This document shows positions 25,645-32,947 of a DNA stretch of 64,000 nt, piece after piece. The translations under genes and the position numbers were made by a program. The DNA comes from Paenibacillus prosopidis (GTDB lineage: Bacteria; Bacillota; Bacilli; Paenibacillales; Paenibacillaceae): positions 1 to 64,000 of the forward strand of contig NZ_QPJD01000012.1 of NCBI RefSeq assembly GCF_003337375.1, written 5' to 3'. The first letter of the stretch is position 1. The number at the start of each line of letters is the position of its first letter. The notes under the pieces are model-generated. The model made no database searches, was not told where the DNA came from, and saw only the letters and a list, made by a program, of their open reading frames with translations.

Positions 25645-26595
25645 TTACGATACCGATGCAACATCCTCATCTGGTTGAGAGGATGCGCTAGATGGCACAT
25701 GTTTGCGTGTAAAGCTTTGTCGCCCATCGATGCTGACTGGAATATCGCCATCCACCGTAACCCTCCGCACGACGCGGTGCTGATCGCCGTAATCATTGAT
25801 TGCATAATGCTGAGTAGCGCGATTGTCCCAAATAACAACATCCCCAGCCGACCAGCGCCAACGAACCGTATTCTCCAGCCGGGTAATATGTCCTTGCAGC
25901 AATGACAGTAACTGTTTCGAATCTGCTGAGGAGAAGCCGACGATTTTCTTAGCGAAATGTCCAAGCACGAGAGTACGCTCTCCGGTCTCGGGATGAACAC
26001 GAACGAGTGGATGTTCGGTTTCATATAGAGCGGAGACGAACACTTCTTTATGATGACGCACTGCTTCCTCAGAAACGACATAACGATGCTGGGCATAATC
26101 GTACTCGTTCGTGTGAACGGCCCAGAGCCGATCCACGAGAAGCTGTAATTCCGACGGCAAATGCTCATAAGCGGCCGCGGTATTCGCCCATACCGTATCA
26201 CCGCCTGCATCCGGTACAACAACTGCACGCAGAATCGATGCTTGCGGATAGGCAGCGACAAAGGTTACATCGGTATGCCATGAATCCGCGCGCCCGCCAT
26301 GATCGGAATTCAGCTCCAAAACATATTCCGTCCCTTGCTTAACCGGTACTGTTGGATGAGCAATCGGATTGCCCAATACGCGGGCCAATGCTTCCTGCCC
26401 TGCATCATCCAGATGTGACTGCCCACGGAAGAAGATCACCTTATGCTTTAGTAGAGCTTGCCTTACTGCCGCAATCGTCTGCTCACTTAAGTCCTCCCCT
26501 AGACGAACACCAATAATCTCTGCGCCAATTCGCCCTGCGACAGGCTTCACTTCCAATTCTGTTTCATGGACATGATTCGGATTCAATGTACTCAT
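25645..26595 (-). CDS. TauD/TfdA-family alpha-ketoglutarate/Fe(II) dioxygenase
   Basis: 316 residues. The iron triad is visible: HxD as SWHTDVTF (about 106-108) and the distal His in WDNRATQHYAINDYGDQHR; the 2-oxoglutarate-binding Arg follows in HRVVRRVTVDG. N-terminal VKPVAGRIGAEIIGVRLGEDL is a TauD signature. The family oxidises taurine, alkylsulfates or aryloxyacetates; in this operon an alkylsulfonate or sulfate ester is likely (AtsK-like). AAGGAGG lies 7 bases upstream and the start overlaps the LLM gene stop by 4 bases. Confidence 0.9.
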   Translation of the reverse strand: MSTLNPNHVHETELEVKPVAGRIGAEIIGVRLGEDLSEQTIAAVRQALLKHKVIFFRGQSHLDDAGQEALARVLGNPIAHPTVPVKQGTEYVLELNSDHGGRADSWHTDVTFVAAYPQASILRAVVVPDAGGDTVWANTAAAYEHLPSELQLLVDRLWAVHTNEYDYAQHRYVVSEEAVRHHKEVFVSALYETEHPLVRVHPETGERTLVLGHFAKKIVGFSSADSKQLLSLLQGHITRLENTVRWRWSAGDVVIWDNRATQHYAINDYGDQHRVVRRVTVDGDIPVSIDGRQSFTRKHVPSSASSQPDEDVASVS

Positions 26596-27950
26596 ACGAT
26601 AACCTCCTTAAATGTGGATGAACTGCGGATTGAGAAAGAATTGACCGGCCTCGGAAGACCAAAATGATCACGCAGCGTACGTCCTGCATATTCAGTGCGG
26701 AAAAGCCCTCTACGCTGCAGTTCAGGGATGACATGCTGGGCAAATTCCTCCAATCCGCCAGGTAGATACGGCGGCATGACGTTGAAACCATCACTTCCGC
26801 CTTGGGTGAACCATTCCTCCAGCTGATCGGCAACCTGTATCGCAGTTCCGGCAAAGGTACGATGACCCCGCCCGCCAGCTAGGCGATGGATGAGCTGTCT
26901 AATCGTCAAGTTGTCACGCTTAGCTAAATCAGCGACCAACTGATAGCGGCTCTTGTTGCCGTTAATCTCATCCACACCAGGCAATTCAGGAAGCGGGCCG
27001 TCGAGCGGATAGTTGAATAAATCCATCTTCAGCATCGTTGACAATTGATTCAGCCCGTACTCGGGAACGGTCAATTCATTCAATTCCTGCTCTTTTTCGA
27101 TCGCTTCTGATTCGGTCCGCCCAATAATCGGGCAGATGCCAGGCAATATTTTCAGCTGTTCCGGATGACGGCCGTACTTAGCTAGACGCGATTTGACATC
27201 CGCATAAAATTTCTGCGCTTCCGCCAGCGTCTGCTGGGCAGTGAATATAGCCTCCGCATATTGCGCCGCAAACTCCTTACCATCCTCCGAGGAGCCTGCT
27301 TGCACAAGAACAGGATAGCCTTGCGGTGAACGTGGAGTGTTTAGTGGTCCTCTTACCTTGAATTCATCTCCGACATGATTGATTTCGTGAACCTTGCCAT
27401 TGTCCGCAAAGGCACCCGAGGCACGGTCGATAATGATCGCATCATCCTCCCAGCTGTCCCATAAGCTGGTCGTAACTTGAAGGAATTCTCTGGCACGTGT
27501 ATAACGTTTACTATGCGCCAGGTGCGTGTCTTTGTTAAAGTTGTTCGCTTCGAATTCACTGCCAGAGGTGACGATATTCCAGCCTGCGCGTCCATTGCTG
27601 ATATGATCCAAGGAAGCGAATTTTCGCGCCACATGGAAAGGCTCGTTATATGTCGTGGATACGGTTCCGATAAGACCAATCCGCTCTGTAACGGCTGCTA
27701 ATGCAGATAACAAGGTAAAAGGTTCAAGTCCAACGAAGGCTCCGTGTTTAATGTTCTTATTGATTGCCAACCCATCCGCCAAGAAGAGAGAATCAAACTT
27801 GGCTTGTTCAGCTGTTTGCGCCAATCGTTGAAAATATCGAATATCCGTAATACTATGCGGTTCTGTATCCGGATGACGCCATGCTGCCTCATGATGACCC
27901 GCATTCATAATAAATAGATTCAAATTCATTTGCCGCTTGCCCTTACTCAT
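26592..27950 (-). CDS. LLM-class flavin monooxygenase (NtaA/SnaA/DszA type)
   Basis: 452 residues. Characteristic blocks: FDSLFLADGLAI near 50, LIGTVSTTYNEPFHVARKFASLDHISNGRAGWNIVTS (core RAGWNIVTS), and SPQGYPVLVQAGSSEDGKEFAAQYAEAIFTAQQ (core QAGSSEDGKEFAAQYAE). This FMNH2-dependent family includes nitrilotriacetate, pristinamycin, dibenzothiophene sulfone and dimethyl sulfone oxygenases. With a sulfonate-type transporter a C-S cleavage role is likely. No flavin reductase (SsuE-like) gene lies in the operon. Confidence 0.88.
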   Translation of the reverse strand: MSKGKRQMNLNLFIMNAGHHEAAWRHPDTEPHSITDIRYFQRLAQTAEQAKFDSLFLADGLAINKNIKHGAFVGLEPFTLLSALAAVTERIGLIGTVSTTYNEPFHVARKFASLDHISNGRAGWNIVTSGSEFEANNFNKDTHLAHSKRYTRAREFLQVTTSLWDSWEDDAIIIDRASGAFADNGKVHEINHVGDEFKVRGPLNTPRSPQGYPVLVQAGSSEDGKEFAAQYAEAIFTAQQTLAEAQKFYADVKSRLAKYGRHPEQLKILPGICPIIGRTESEAIEKEQELNELTVPEYGLNQLSTMLKMDLFNYPLDGPLPELPGVDEINGNKSRYQLVADLAKRDNLTIRQLIHRLAGGRGHRTFAGTAIQVADQLEEWFTQGGSDGFNVMPPYLPGGLEEFAQHVIPELQRRGLFRTEYAGRTLRDHFGLPRPVNSFSIRSSSTFKEVIV

Positions 27951-27990
27951 TATTCATCACACACCTTTATATTTGGTTTGGATTTACGTG

Positions 27991-28851
27991 TTATTCGCTG
28001 TAGACCTGCTTCCACGACGTTAATCTCTTCTCTAATTGAACAAGTAAATAGTTAATAATTAAGCCAATAACTGAAATCGAAATAATACCCGCGTACATCT
28101 CTGTTATCTGAAAGCTGAACTGTGTATATTGGATCAGATAACCTAGACCAGATTTAGCACCTACCATCTCTGCTGCTACTAGCACGAGAATGGAGCTTGC
28201 CCCTGCTTGCCGAATGCCGACAAATATCGTTGGAACAGACGCAGGGATAATCACTTTGCGGAACAGGCTTATCGGCGAAAGACCCATAGAGCGTGCTGAT
28301 TTAATTAAGAGCGGGTCTACATTCCGAACCCCGCTAATCGTATTGAGCAAGAGAGGAAACACGCAAGCATAGAAGACAATTGCAATCTTCGAGGTTTCAC
28401 CCAGACCGAGCAGAAGAATAAAGACAGGAAGTATAGCAAGTGCAGCCGTGTTGCGGAATACCTCCAGTAACGGATTGAGATACTCCGCTGCCGTCTTCCA
28501 CCAGCCGATGGCCAAGCCAAGCGGGATACTAACTAGAATGGCTAGTGTGAAACCCCCTATGGAACGGGTCAGACTCGTTACGGTATGATCAACAAAATCA
28601 CCGGATAATAGAAGCCCCCACCATGCTTTAGCTACCTCTGTTATAGGAGGGAAGAAGGTTTCGTTAACTAGACCAAGTCTAGGAGCCGCTTCCCAAAGCG
28701 CGAGAAAGGTAATAATAACAATAGAGTTCTTGAACACGTGATGCAGCTTCGTAATGGTCCAGTGCAGCCAGTCAACTCGTTCACGAGAGGTTGATTGGTT
28801 ATTCTCATAACGAGTCAGCAATTTCCCTGTACTCACATTAACGTTAGCCAT
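27991..28851 (-). CDS. ssuC: ABC transporter permease, SsuC/TauC-like
   Basis: 286 residues from ATG 28851; AAAGGAG lies 9 bases upstream, and an earlier ATG at 28872 has none. Around six membrane helices and the BPD permease motif EAA loop (SARSMGLSPISLFRKVIIPASVP, core SARSMGLSPISLF). It overlaps ssuB by 8 bases. Partner of the ATPase and the binding protein for sulfonates or related substrates. Confidence 0.88.
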   Translation of the reverse strand: MANVNVSTGKLLTRYENNQSTSRERVDWLHWTITKLHHVFKNSIVIITFLALWEAAPRLGLVNETFFPPITEVAKAWWGLLLSGDFVDHTVTSLTRSIGGFTLAILVSIPLGLAIGWWKTAAEYLNPLLEVFRNTAALAILPVFILLLGLGETSKIAIVFYACVFPLLLNTISGVRNVDPLLIKSARSMGLSPISLFRKVIIPASVPTIFVGIRQAGASSILVLVAAEMVGAKSGLGYLIQYTQFSFQITEMYAGIISISVIGLIINYLLVQLEKRLTSWKQVYSE

Positions 28852-29719
28852 TTGCTGCCACTCCTTTAGCATTCGATTTCAAGTTGCCGGCATGTAGTGT
28901 CTTGCTCTTCTCCTGCTCCTGCGCTCTCTGAACTTCATCCTTGAGCAGATCCCAGATCTGATGCCGGATCTTCACAAATTCAGGATTAGACCGCAAATCG
29001 TCCTCTGACGTTCTCGATTCAAAGGGTACTTCAATCACTTGCTTAATCCGTCCTGGACGAGAGGTCATCACCGCGACGCGCTGTCCTAAGTAGACTGCTT
29101 CTTCAATACCGTGCGTGATGAAAATAATCGTCTTCTTCGTTGCTTCCCAGATGCGAAGCAGTTCACTCTGCAGCGTCTCACGGGTTTGTGCATCAAGTGC
29201 AGCGAAGGGCTCATCCATCAGCAATACCTCGGGATCATAGGCTAAGCTTCTGGCAATGGCTACCCGCTGCTTCATACCTCCGGAAAGCTCATGCGGATAA
29301 CGATTCTCGAAGCCAGCAAGGCCAACGAGTTGGATATATTCAAGCGCGCTTGCTCTGCGTTCCTTCCGTCCGACTCCCTTGGCTTCAAGCCCGAATTCAA
29401 CATTAGCCAGTGCTGTCTTCCATGGGAATAGGGCATATTGCTGAAACACAATGCCGCGATCCAGATTGGGCCCTGCAATTTCATTTCCGTCTAATCGGAT
29501 TTGACCTCTATTAGGCTTGGATAAGCCTGCTAGTAGGTCAAGCAGCGTCGATTTACCACAGCCGCTTGGTCCGACAATGACCATGAATTCACCTTGCTTC
29601 ACCTCGAGGTTAATATCCTGGAGTGCCGATATGGGCTGAACGGTTTCTTTAAGATGTCCTAGATTCCGTTTAACCCGAAAATACTTATGAACCTGCTGAA
29701 TACTGATTTTTGTCGTCAT
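28844..29719 (-). CDS. ssuB: ABC transporter ATPase, SsuB/TauB-like
   Basis: 291 residues. Walker A VGPSGCGKSTLL (about 50-61), Q loop VFQQYALFPW, signature LSGGMKQRVAIARSL, Walker B VLLMDEPFAALD and switch His in IFITHG, all intact. Belongs to the nitrate/sulfonate/taurine branch; the substrate is inferred from the oxygenase neighbours. Confidence 0.93.
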   Translation of the reverse strand: MTTKISIQQVHKYFRVKRNLGHLKETVQPISALQDINLEVKQGEFMVIVGPSGCGKSTLLDLLAGLSKPNRGQIRLDGNEIAGPNLDRGIVFQQYALFPWKTALANVEFGLEAKGVGRKERRASALEYIQLVGLAGFENRYPHELSGGMKQRVAIARSLAYDPEVLLMDEPFAALDAQTRETLQSELLRIWEATKKTIIFITHGIEEAVYLGQRVAVMTSRPGRIKQVIEVPFESRTSEDDLRSNPEFVKIRHQIWDLLKDEVQRAQEQEKSKTLHAGNLKSNAKGVAANG

Positions 29720-29754
29720 AGATTTGATTTGCTCCCTTCACATTTGGATTAACT

Positions 29755-30807
29755 TCATTTCTTCTCATTGAAGTACGGATTGAATTCATTCGTGTAGAGG
29801 TCTTTGCCGTTCAGTTCTCCCTCCTTAATGGTTCCTTCGTTAATAAGCCAATTTACCCAAGTCTCGAATTCAACGTCTGAAATTAGACCGCCTTTACCAG
29901 CAATCCCGGTGCTCTTCCAGAACTTTACCGTTGATGCATCTTCTTTACGGCCGCGATTATTAATGATTTTCTCAAAGCGGGCCACCACTTCCTCACGAGG
30001 TGTTGTACGTGCCCATTCAATGGCTTTGGCGGTCGCTTCAACAAACTTCCTCGTTGCCCTCGGATTTTCTTTAATGAATTTATTCGTTAACACATAGCTG
30101 CCGGCGCTGAAAACACCAAACAAATCCTTATCCGTGAACAGAGGATGGATGCCGCCGCGTTCAAGCGCTTTGTCACGCAGGACGCCGCCTAATGTCGCCA
30201 CATCAATCTGATTGGCACGAAGGGTTTGCTCAGACGTAACCGGAGGCACTACGACAAGCGTCACCTGCTTAATCTCATCTGCCGTCAATCCTTCCCGGTT
30301 CAAATACTCTTTAATAACAAACTCGTGATGCGCACCTAATGTATTGACTGCGATTTTCTTGCCAATTAAATCTCTAGCTGTTTTGATGGGGCTGCCATCC
30401 AGTACGTAGTAGCCTGACCAGGTGTTATCATCAACGCCGTAATAGGCGATGACCGGTGTAATAGGCGCTTTCGCAGAAAGCAGCTTCACGATGGCGCCGT
30501 TAAATGCTCCGCCAAAATCGGTATCTCCGGTTACTACGGATTGAATATCCTGTGGTCCACTGATTGTATTCCCAATGAATTTCAACTTAAGCGGGGCCAG
30601 ATAACCGAGATCCTCGGCAAGCTCTGGATACGTTACAGAACCAATCCCCCCCTGATAACGAAGCTCATTTACTTCAAGCCCGCCAATATTCGCAGCTGCC
30701 GATGCCGATGTCGATGTCTCTTGATTGCCGCAGCCGGTTAGGACAAGAGAAGAACCGAGTAGAAGAAGGATTGCCATGCTTGCGATGTTGCTGACTCTTT
30801 TCATCAT
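29755..30807 (-). CDS. ssuA: ABC transporter substrate-binding lipoprotein, SsuA-like
   Basis: 350 residues from ATG 30807, where GGAGG lies 8 bases upstream. Lipobox SLVLTGCGNQ. Mature domain is NMT1/SsuA-like: LRYQGGIGSVTYPELAEDLG, GDTDFGGAFNG, GSPIKTARDLIGKKIAVNTLGAHHEF (core KIAVNTLGAHHEF). First gene of the five-gene operon. Ligand could be a sulfonate, sulfate ester or sulfone. Confidence 0.88.
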   Translation of the reverse strand: MMKRVSNIASMAILLLLGSSLVLTGCGNQETSTSASAAANIGGLEVNELRYQGGIGSVTYPELAEDLGYLAPLKLKFIGNTISGPQDIQSVVTGDTDFGGAFNGAIVKLLSAKAPITPVIAYYGVDDNTWSGYYVLDGSPIKTARDLIGKKIAVNTLGAHHEFVIKEYLNREGLTADEIKQVTLVVVPPVTSEQTLRANQIDVATLGGVLRDKALERGGIHPLFTDKDLFGVFSAGSYVLTNKFIKENPRATRKFVEATAKAIEWARTTPREEVVARFEKIINNRGRKEDASTVKFWKSTGIAGKGGLISDVEFETWVNWLINEGTIKEGELNGKDLYTNEFNPYFNEKK

Positions 30808-30877
30808 GTTGGATACCTCCACTTAATTAGTTTTCATAAAATGGACATAATTACAACAAATGGGTATAAACAGGTAT

Positions 30878-30916
30878 AAAAAAAAGACGTGTTTCATCTC
30901 ATGATGAAAATCGTCT
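30878..30916 (-). terminator. Leader terminator hairpin upstream of ssuA
   Basis: Minus strand AGACG (30912-30916) with inner TTCATC/GATGAA pairs and CGTCT (30885-30889), then eight T. It lies between the promoter at 30979-31007 and ssuA, so it can only act as an attenuator or as a mis-placed terminator. Just before it is a CCGG-TACT-CCGG mini-hairpin. No known riboswitch (S-box, T-box) sequence was seen in the 60-base leader upstream. Confidence 0.7.
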
Positions 30917-30978
30917 CTCCGGAGTACCGGTCGATTCAATATCCTTAAATACCTATTGAAATACTATGATTAATTAGG

Positions 30979-31007
30979 ATAATACCCTTCTACCTAAACT
31001 TTGTCAA
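30979..31007 (-). promoter_or_regulatory. Strong sigma-A promoter of the ssu operon
   Basis: Minus strand TTGACA (31002-31007) and TATTAT (30979-30984) are exactly 17 bases apart, giving a leader of about 165 bases before ssuA that contains the hairpin at 30878-30916. Confidence 0.8.
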
Positions 31008-31020
31008 CAGTTATTTTCGT

Positions 31021-31403
31021 GCGCTAGACTGGTGTACGCTCTTGGCGGGAGAACGCTATTCTGGGCATTTACGACTCCGCGCATTCCTCGCCTGCTGCTC
31101 TTTGCCGGGATCCCTCGGCGAGCGATCGGATATTATCTGACCAACCATTCCTAATAGGCAGGAAATATGTATTTGGCCTCCCGGAGCGGATAATCATGAT
31201 GCGGGAACATGCCGCATGGGTAAGGATCCTTTGACTTCGGCAACGAACCGTTACGGTCAAATTCACGGCATATCCGGCTTATATGTAGCTGATAACAACC
31301 TGATTCCCGCGTGGGTCCGGTAAATCCTGCACTGACAACCGCAGCCTTGGCGATTCGCACGGCAGACCATATCGTCCGGCAATCGATTCACGCAGAGCAG
31401 TAA
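31021..31403 (+). pseudogene. Decayed GMC oxidoreductase fragment
   Basis: Plus strand, in three reading frames, holds pieces of a GMC-type flavin oxidoreductase: ARLVYALGGRTLFWAFTTPR near 31024, then after a stop and a large deletion CIWPPGADNHDAGTCRMG followed by TNRYGQIHGISGLYVADNN, and, after a +1 shift near 31315, GPVNPALTTAALAIRTADHI ending at TAA 31401-31403. The order and spacing match the central and C-terminal substrate-domain blocks of the family, with much of the protein missing. No start or promoter is left. Confidence 0.75.
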
Positions 31404-31439
31404 AAAAAGCCCCTATTCCATCATATAAAATGAATAGGG
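31402..31439 (-). terminator. Terminator after the DJ-1/PfpI gene
   Basis: Minus strand stem CCCTATTC (31432-31439) with GAATAGGG (31411-31418), then GCTTTTTTTAC. It lies 58 bases beyond the stop of the gene at 31497. Confidence 0.8.
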
Positions 31440-31496
31440 ACGATTTTAATCGCTAAAGCGTCTATTGATTGTTTACCGTAAAGCTACAACCGAACT

Positions 31497-32030
31497 TTAC
31501 CAGGCGTTAACGCCAAGTTTATCGATCGTTTCCTCTATGAAGGCAGGCTCGTCCACCGGTGTACGGGAAGTTATCAGATTGCGGTCGACGACGACTTCCT
31601 TATCCACGAAATGACCACCTGCCGCTTCTATCTCTCCGGAGATCCCAGGATACGACGTTAGCGTCCTTCCTTTAAGCAGACCGGCAGCAGCCAAAACTTG
31701 TGGACCATGGCATATAGCTGCGATTGTAATACCAGATTTATCAGCCTGTTGCACGAAAGCTTGTACGTCTGCATTATTCATGAGGTGTGACGGAGATTTG
31801 CCACCGGGAATAATAACGGCAGCATAATCTTCCGCATTCGCCTCCTTAATCCCTAAATGCGACGTATAAGTGATCGTACCTTTCTTGCCCTTCAGCTCCT
31901 CGCTGCCCTTCAAACTAATAATGACAGCCTCGTGGCCGTTTTTTACCATCTCATCATACGGGTTTTTCATCTCGGAATCTTCAAAGCCATCTGCCAGCAA
32001 AAAAGCAACTTTCTTCGTATTCTGCTTCAT
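31497..32030 (-). CDS. DJ-1/PfpI family protein (possible glyoxalase III/deglycase)
   Basis: 177 residues. Nucleophile Cys lies in AAICHGPQVLAA (about 109-120) within the nucleophile elbow, with Glu in DGFEDSEM at the N-terminus and the GGKSPSHLM stretch before the elbow. The family includes protease-like PfpI, YhbO-type deglycases and stress proteins (B. subtilis YfkM is close). Its general role is detoxification of dicarbonyls or stress protection, but I cannot choose. The start ATG 32030 has GGAGCG about 6 bases upstream. Confidence 0.88.
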   Translation of the reverse strand: MKQNTKKVAFLLADGFEDSEMKNPYDEMVKNGHEAVIISLKGSEELKGKKGTITYTSHLGIKEANAEDYAAVIIPGGKSPSHLMNNADVQAFVQQADKSGITIAAICHGPQVLAAAGLLKGRTLTSYPGISGEIEAAGGHFVDKEVVVDRNLITSRTPVDEPAFIEETIDKLGVNAW

Positions 32031-32138
32031 TTAAAGCACGCTCCTTTCGAAATTCAATGCATACATTACTTTACCCCACTAGAATGATTTGTAAGCTATT
32101 GGGCTTGGCAAAAATCCAACGCCCATGGCGAGGGGTAC

Positions 32139-32320
32139 GCGGACATGGAATCCGTTATTTTCCCGTTTTACCCCACTTTTGAGATACTTGTGGACATGGA
32201 ATCCGTTATTTGCCGTAAAACCGTTTTTTTAAGTGGATTTTAAGGCGTATAGCAGATCCAATGTCCGCACAGTTTGCATTTTAGGCCTCTTTCACACAAA
32301 TAGCGATTCCTATGTCCGCA
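32139..32320. repeat. Four-copy inverted/direct intergenic repeat (GGACATGGAATCCGTTATTT-like)
   Basis: Two direct copies of GGACATGGAATCCGTTATTT (32141-32160 and 32192-32211) face two diverged reverse-oriented copies (around 32249-32269 and 32298-32320; the last reads on the other strand GGACATAGGAATCGCTATTT). Spacers are 31 to 38 bases. The arrangement makes a large imperfect palindrome between two converging/diverging genes with no ORF. The rest of 32031-32576 is AT-rich and apart from the promoter at 32490-32517 I see no gene. Confidence 0.7.
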
Positions 32321-32489
32321 TGTGCATAAGCATGACCTGGTGGCCGGTTTATTTAACAACAGATTCTCACAACAACACCAATTATTTTAACGAACATATA
32401 TATTAATTAAAATATTTCTATTATCCCAAAAAATAGAGGACAAGCAAAATATATTTTTAATTAAATTTTTATATTTTACAAAATAGAGG

Positions 32490-32517
32490 TTGTAAACAAT
32501 AGGAATTTATATATAAT
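32490..32517 (+). promoter_or_regulatory. Promoter of the small membrane protein, with upstream direct repeat
   Basis: TTGTAA (32490-32495) and TATAAT (32512-32517) are 16 bases apart. AAAATAGAGG ends directly at the -35 box (32480-32489) and again 50 bases upstream (32430-32439), in very AT-rich DNA, so an activator or UP-element role is possible. Confidence 0.55.
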
Positions 32518-32576
32518 GAATTTGTGATCCATGTATTACACATTCATACATAAATAAATAAAGGAGAGCGATAACA

Positions 32577-32870
32577 ATGGATAACTATCAACAACCTCCG
32601 GCGCATCCCGGCAGCAATGGTTACGGCCATAATCCCGGGCAGGAGGTATCTCCTGTTATTTCCGTAAAAGAATGGATGCTTATGACACTCGTCATGATCA
32701 TCCCGATCGTAAACATTATTATGATGTTCGTATGGGCTTTCGGTGAAGGCAATCCGACGAAGAAAAACTATTTTAAAGCCTCTTTGTTGTGGGCAGCCAT
32801 CATTATTGCCATATATGCTGTTGTTTTCATTATCGTTATCGCAGCTGCTGCTTCCACGTCGTTTAGCTAA
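32577..32870 (+). CDS. Small membrane protein of unknown function
   Basis: 97 residues: Pro/Gly/Asn-rich N-terminus (QQPPAHPGSNGYGHNPGQ), then two helices (LMTLVMIIPIVNIIMMFVW and LWAAIIIAIYAVVFIIVIAA) joined by the polar NPTKKNY loop. It resembles the many small YrzE/DUF-type Firmicute membrane proteins; no family is assigned. AAGGAG lies 11 bases before ATG and a terminator follows. Confidence 0.7.
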   Translation: MDNYQQPPAHPGSNGYGHNPGQEVSPVISVKEWMLMTLVMIIPIVNIIMMFVWAFGEGNPTKKNYFKASLLWAAIIIAIYAVVFIIVIAAAASTSFS

Positions 32871-32890
32871 AAGACCGACGTGGACAACAA

Positions 32891-32926
32891 AGAAGCCTTC
32901 TCCGAATGGAGAGGGCTTCTTTGTTA
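32891..32926 (+). terminator. Terminator after the small membrane protein
   Basis: Stem GAAGCCTTCTCC (32892-32903) with GGAGAGGGCTTC (32908-32919), loop GAAT, then TTTGTTAC. Convergent with the alpha-galactosidase gene that ends at 32948. Confidence 0.85.
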
Positions 32927-32947
32927 CTGCAACTGAAAATCATCAAG

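Noticed and set aside
30878-31007. S-box (SAM) or T-box riboswitch in the ssu leader
   Set aside because: No GGAGGGA-type S-box core or UGGNACCGCG T-box sequence; the leader is also too short.
31151-31360. Short minus-strand ORF near the GMC fragment
   Set aside because: The plus strand carries GMC motifs there; the minus frame has no family match or start signal.
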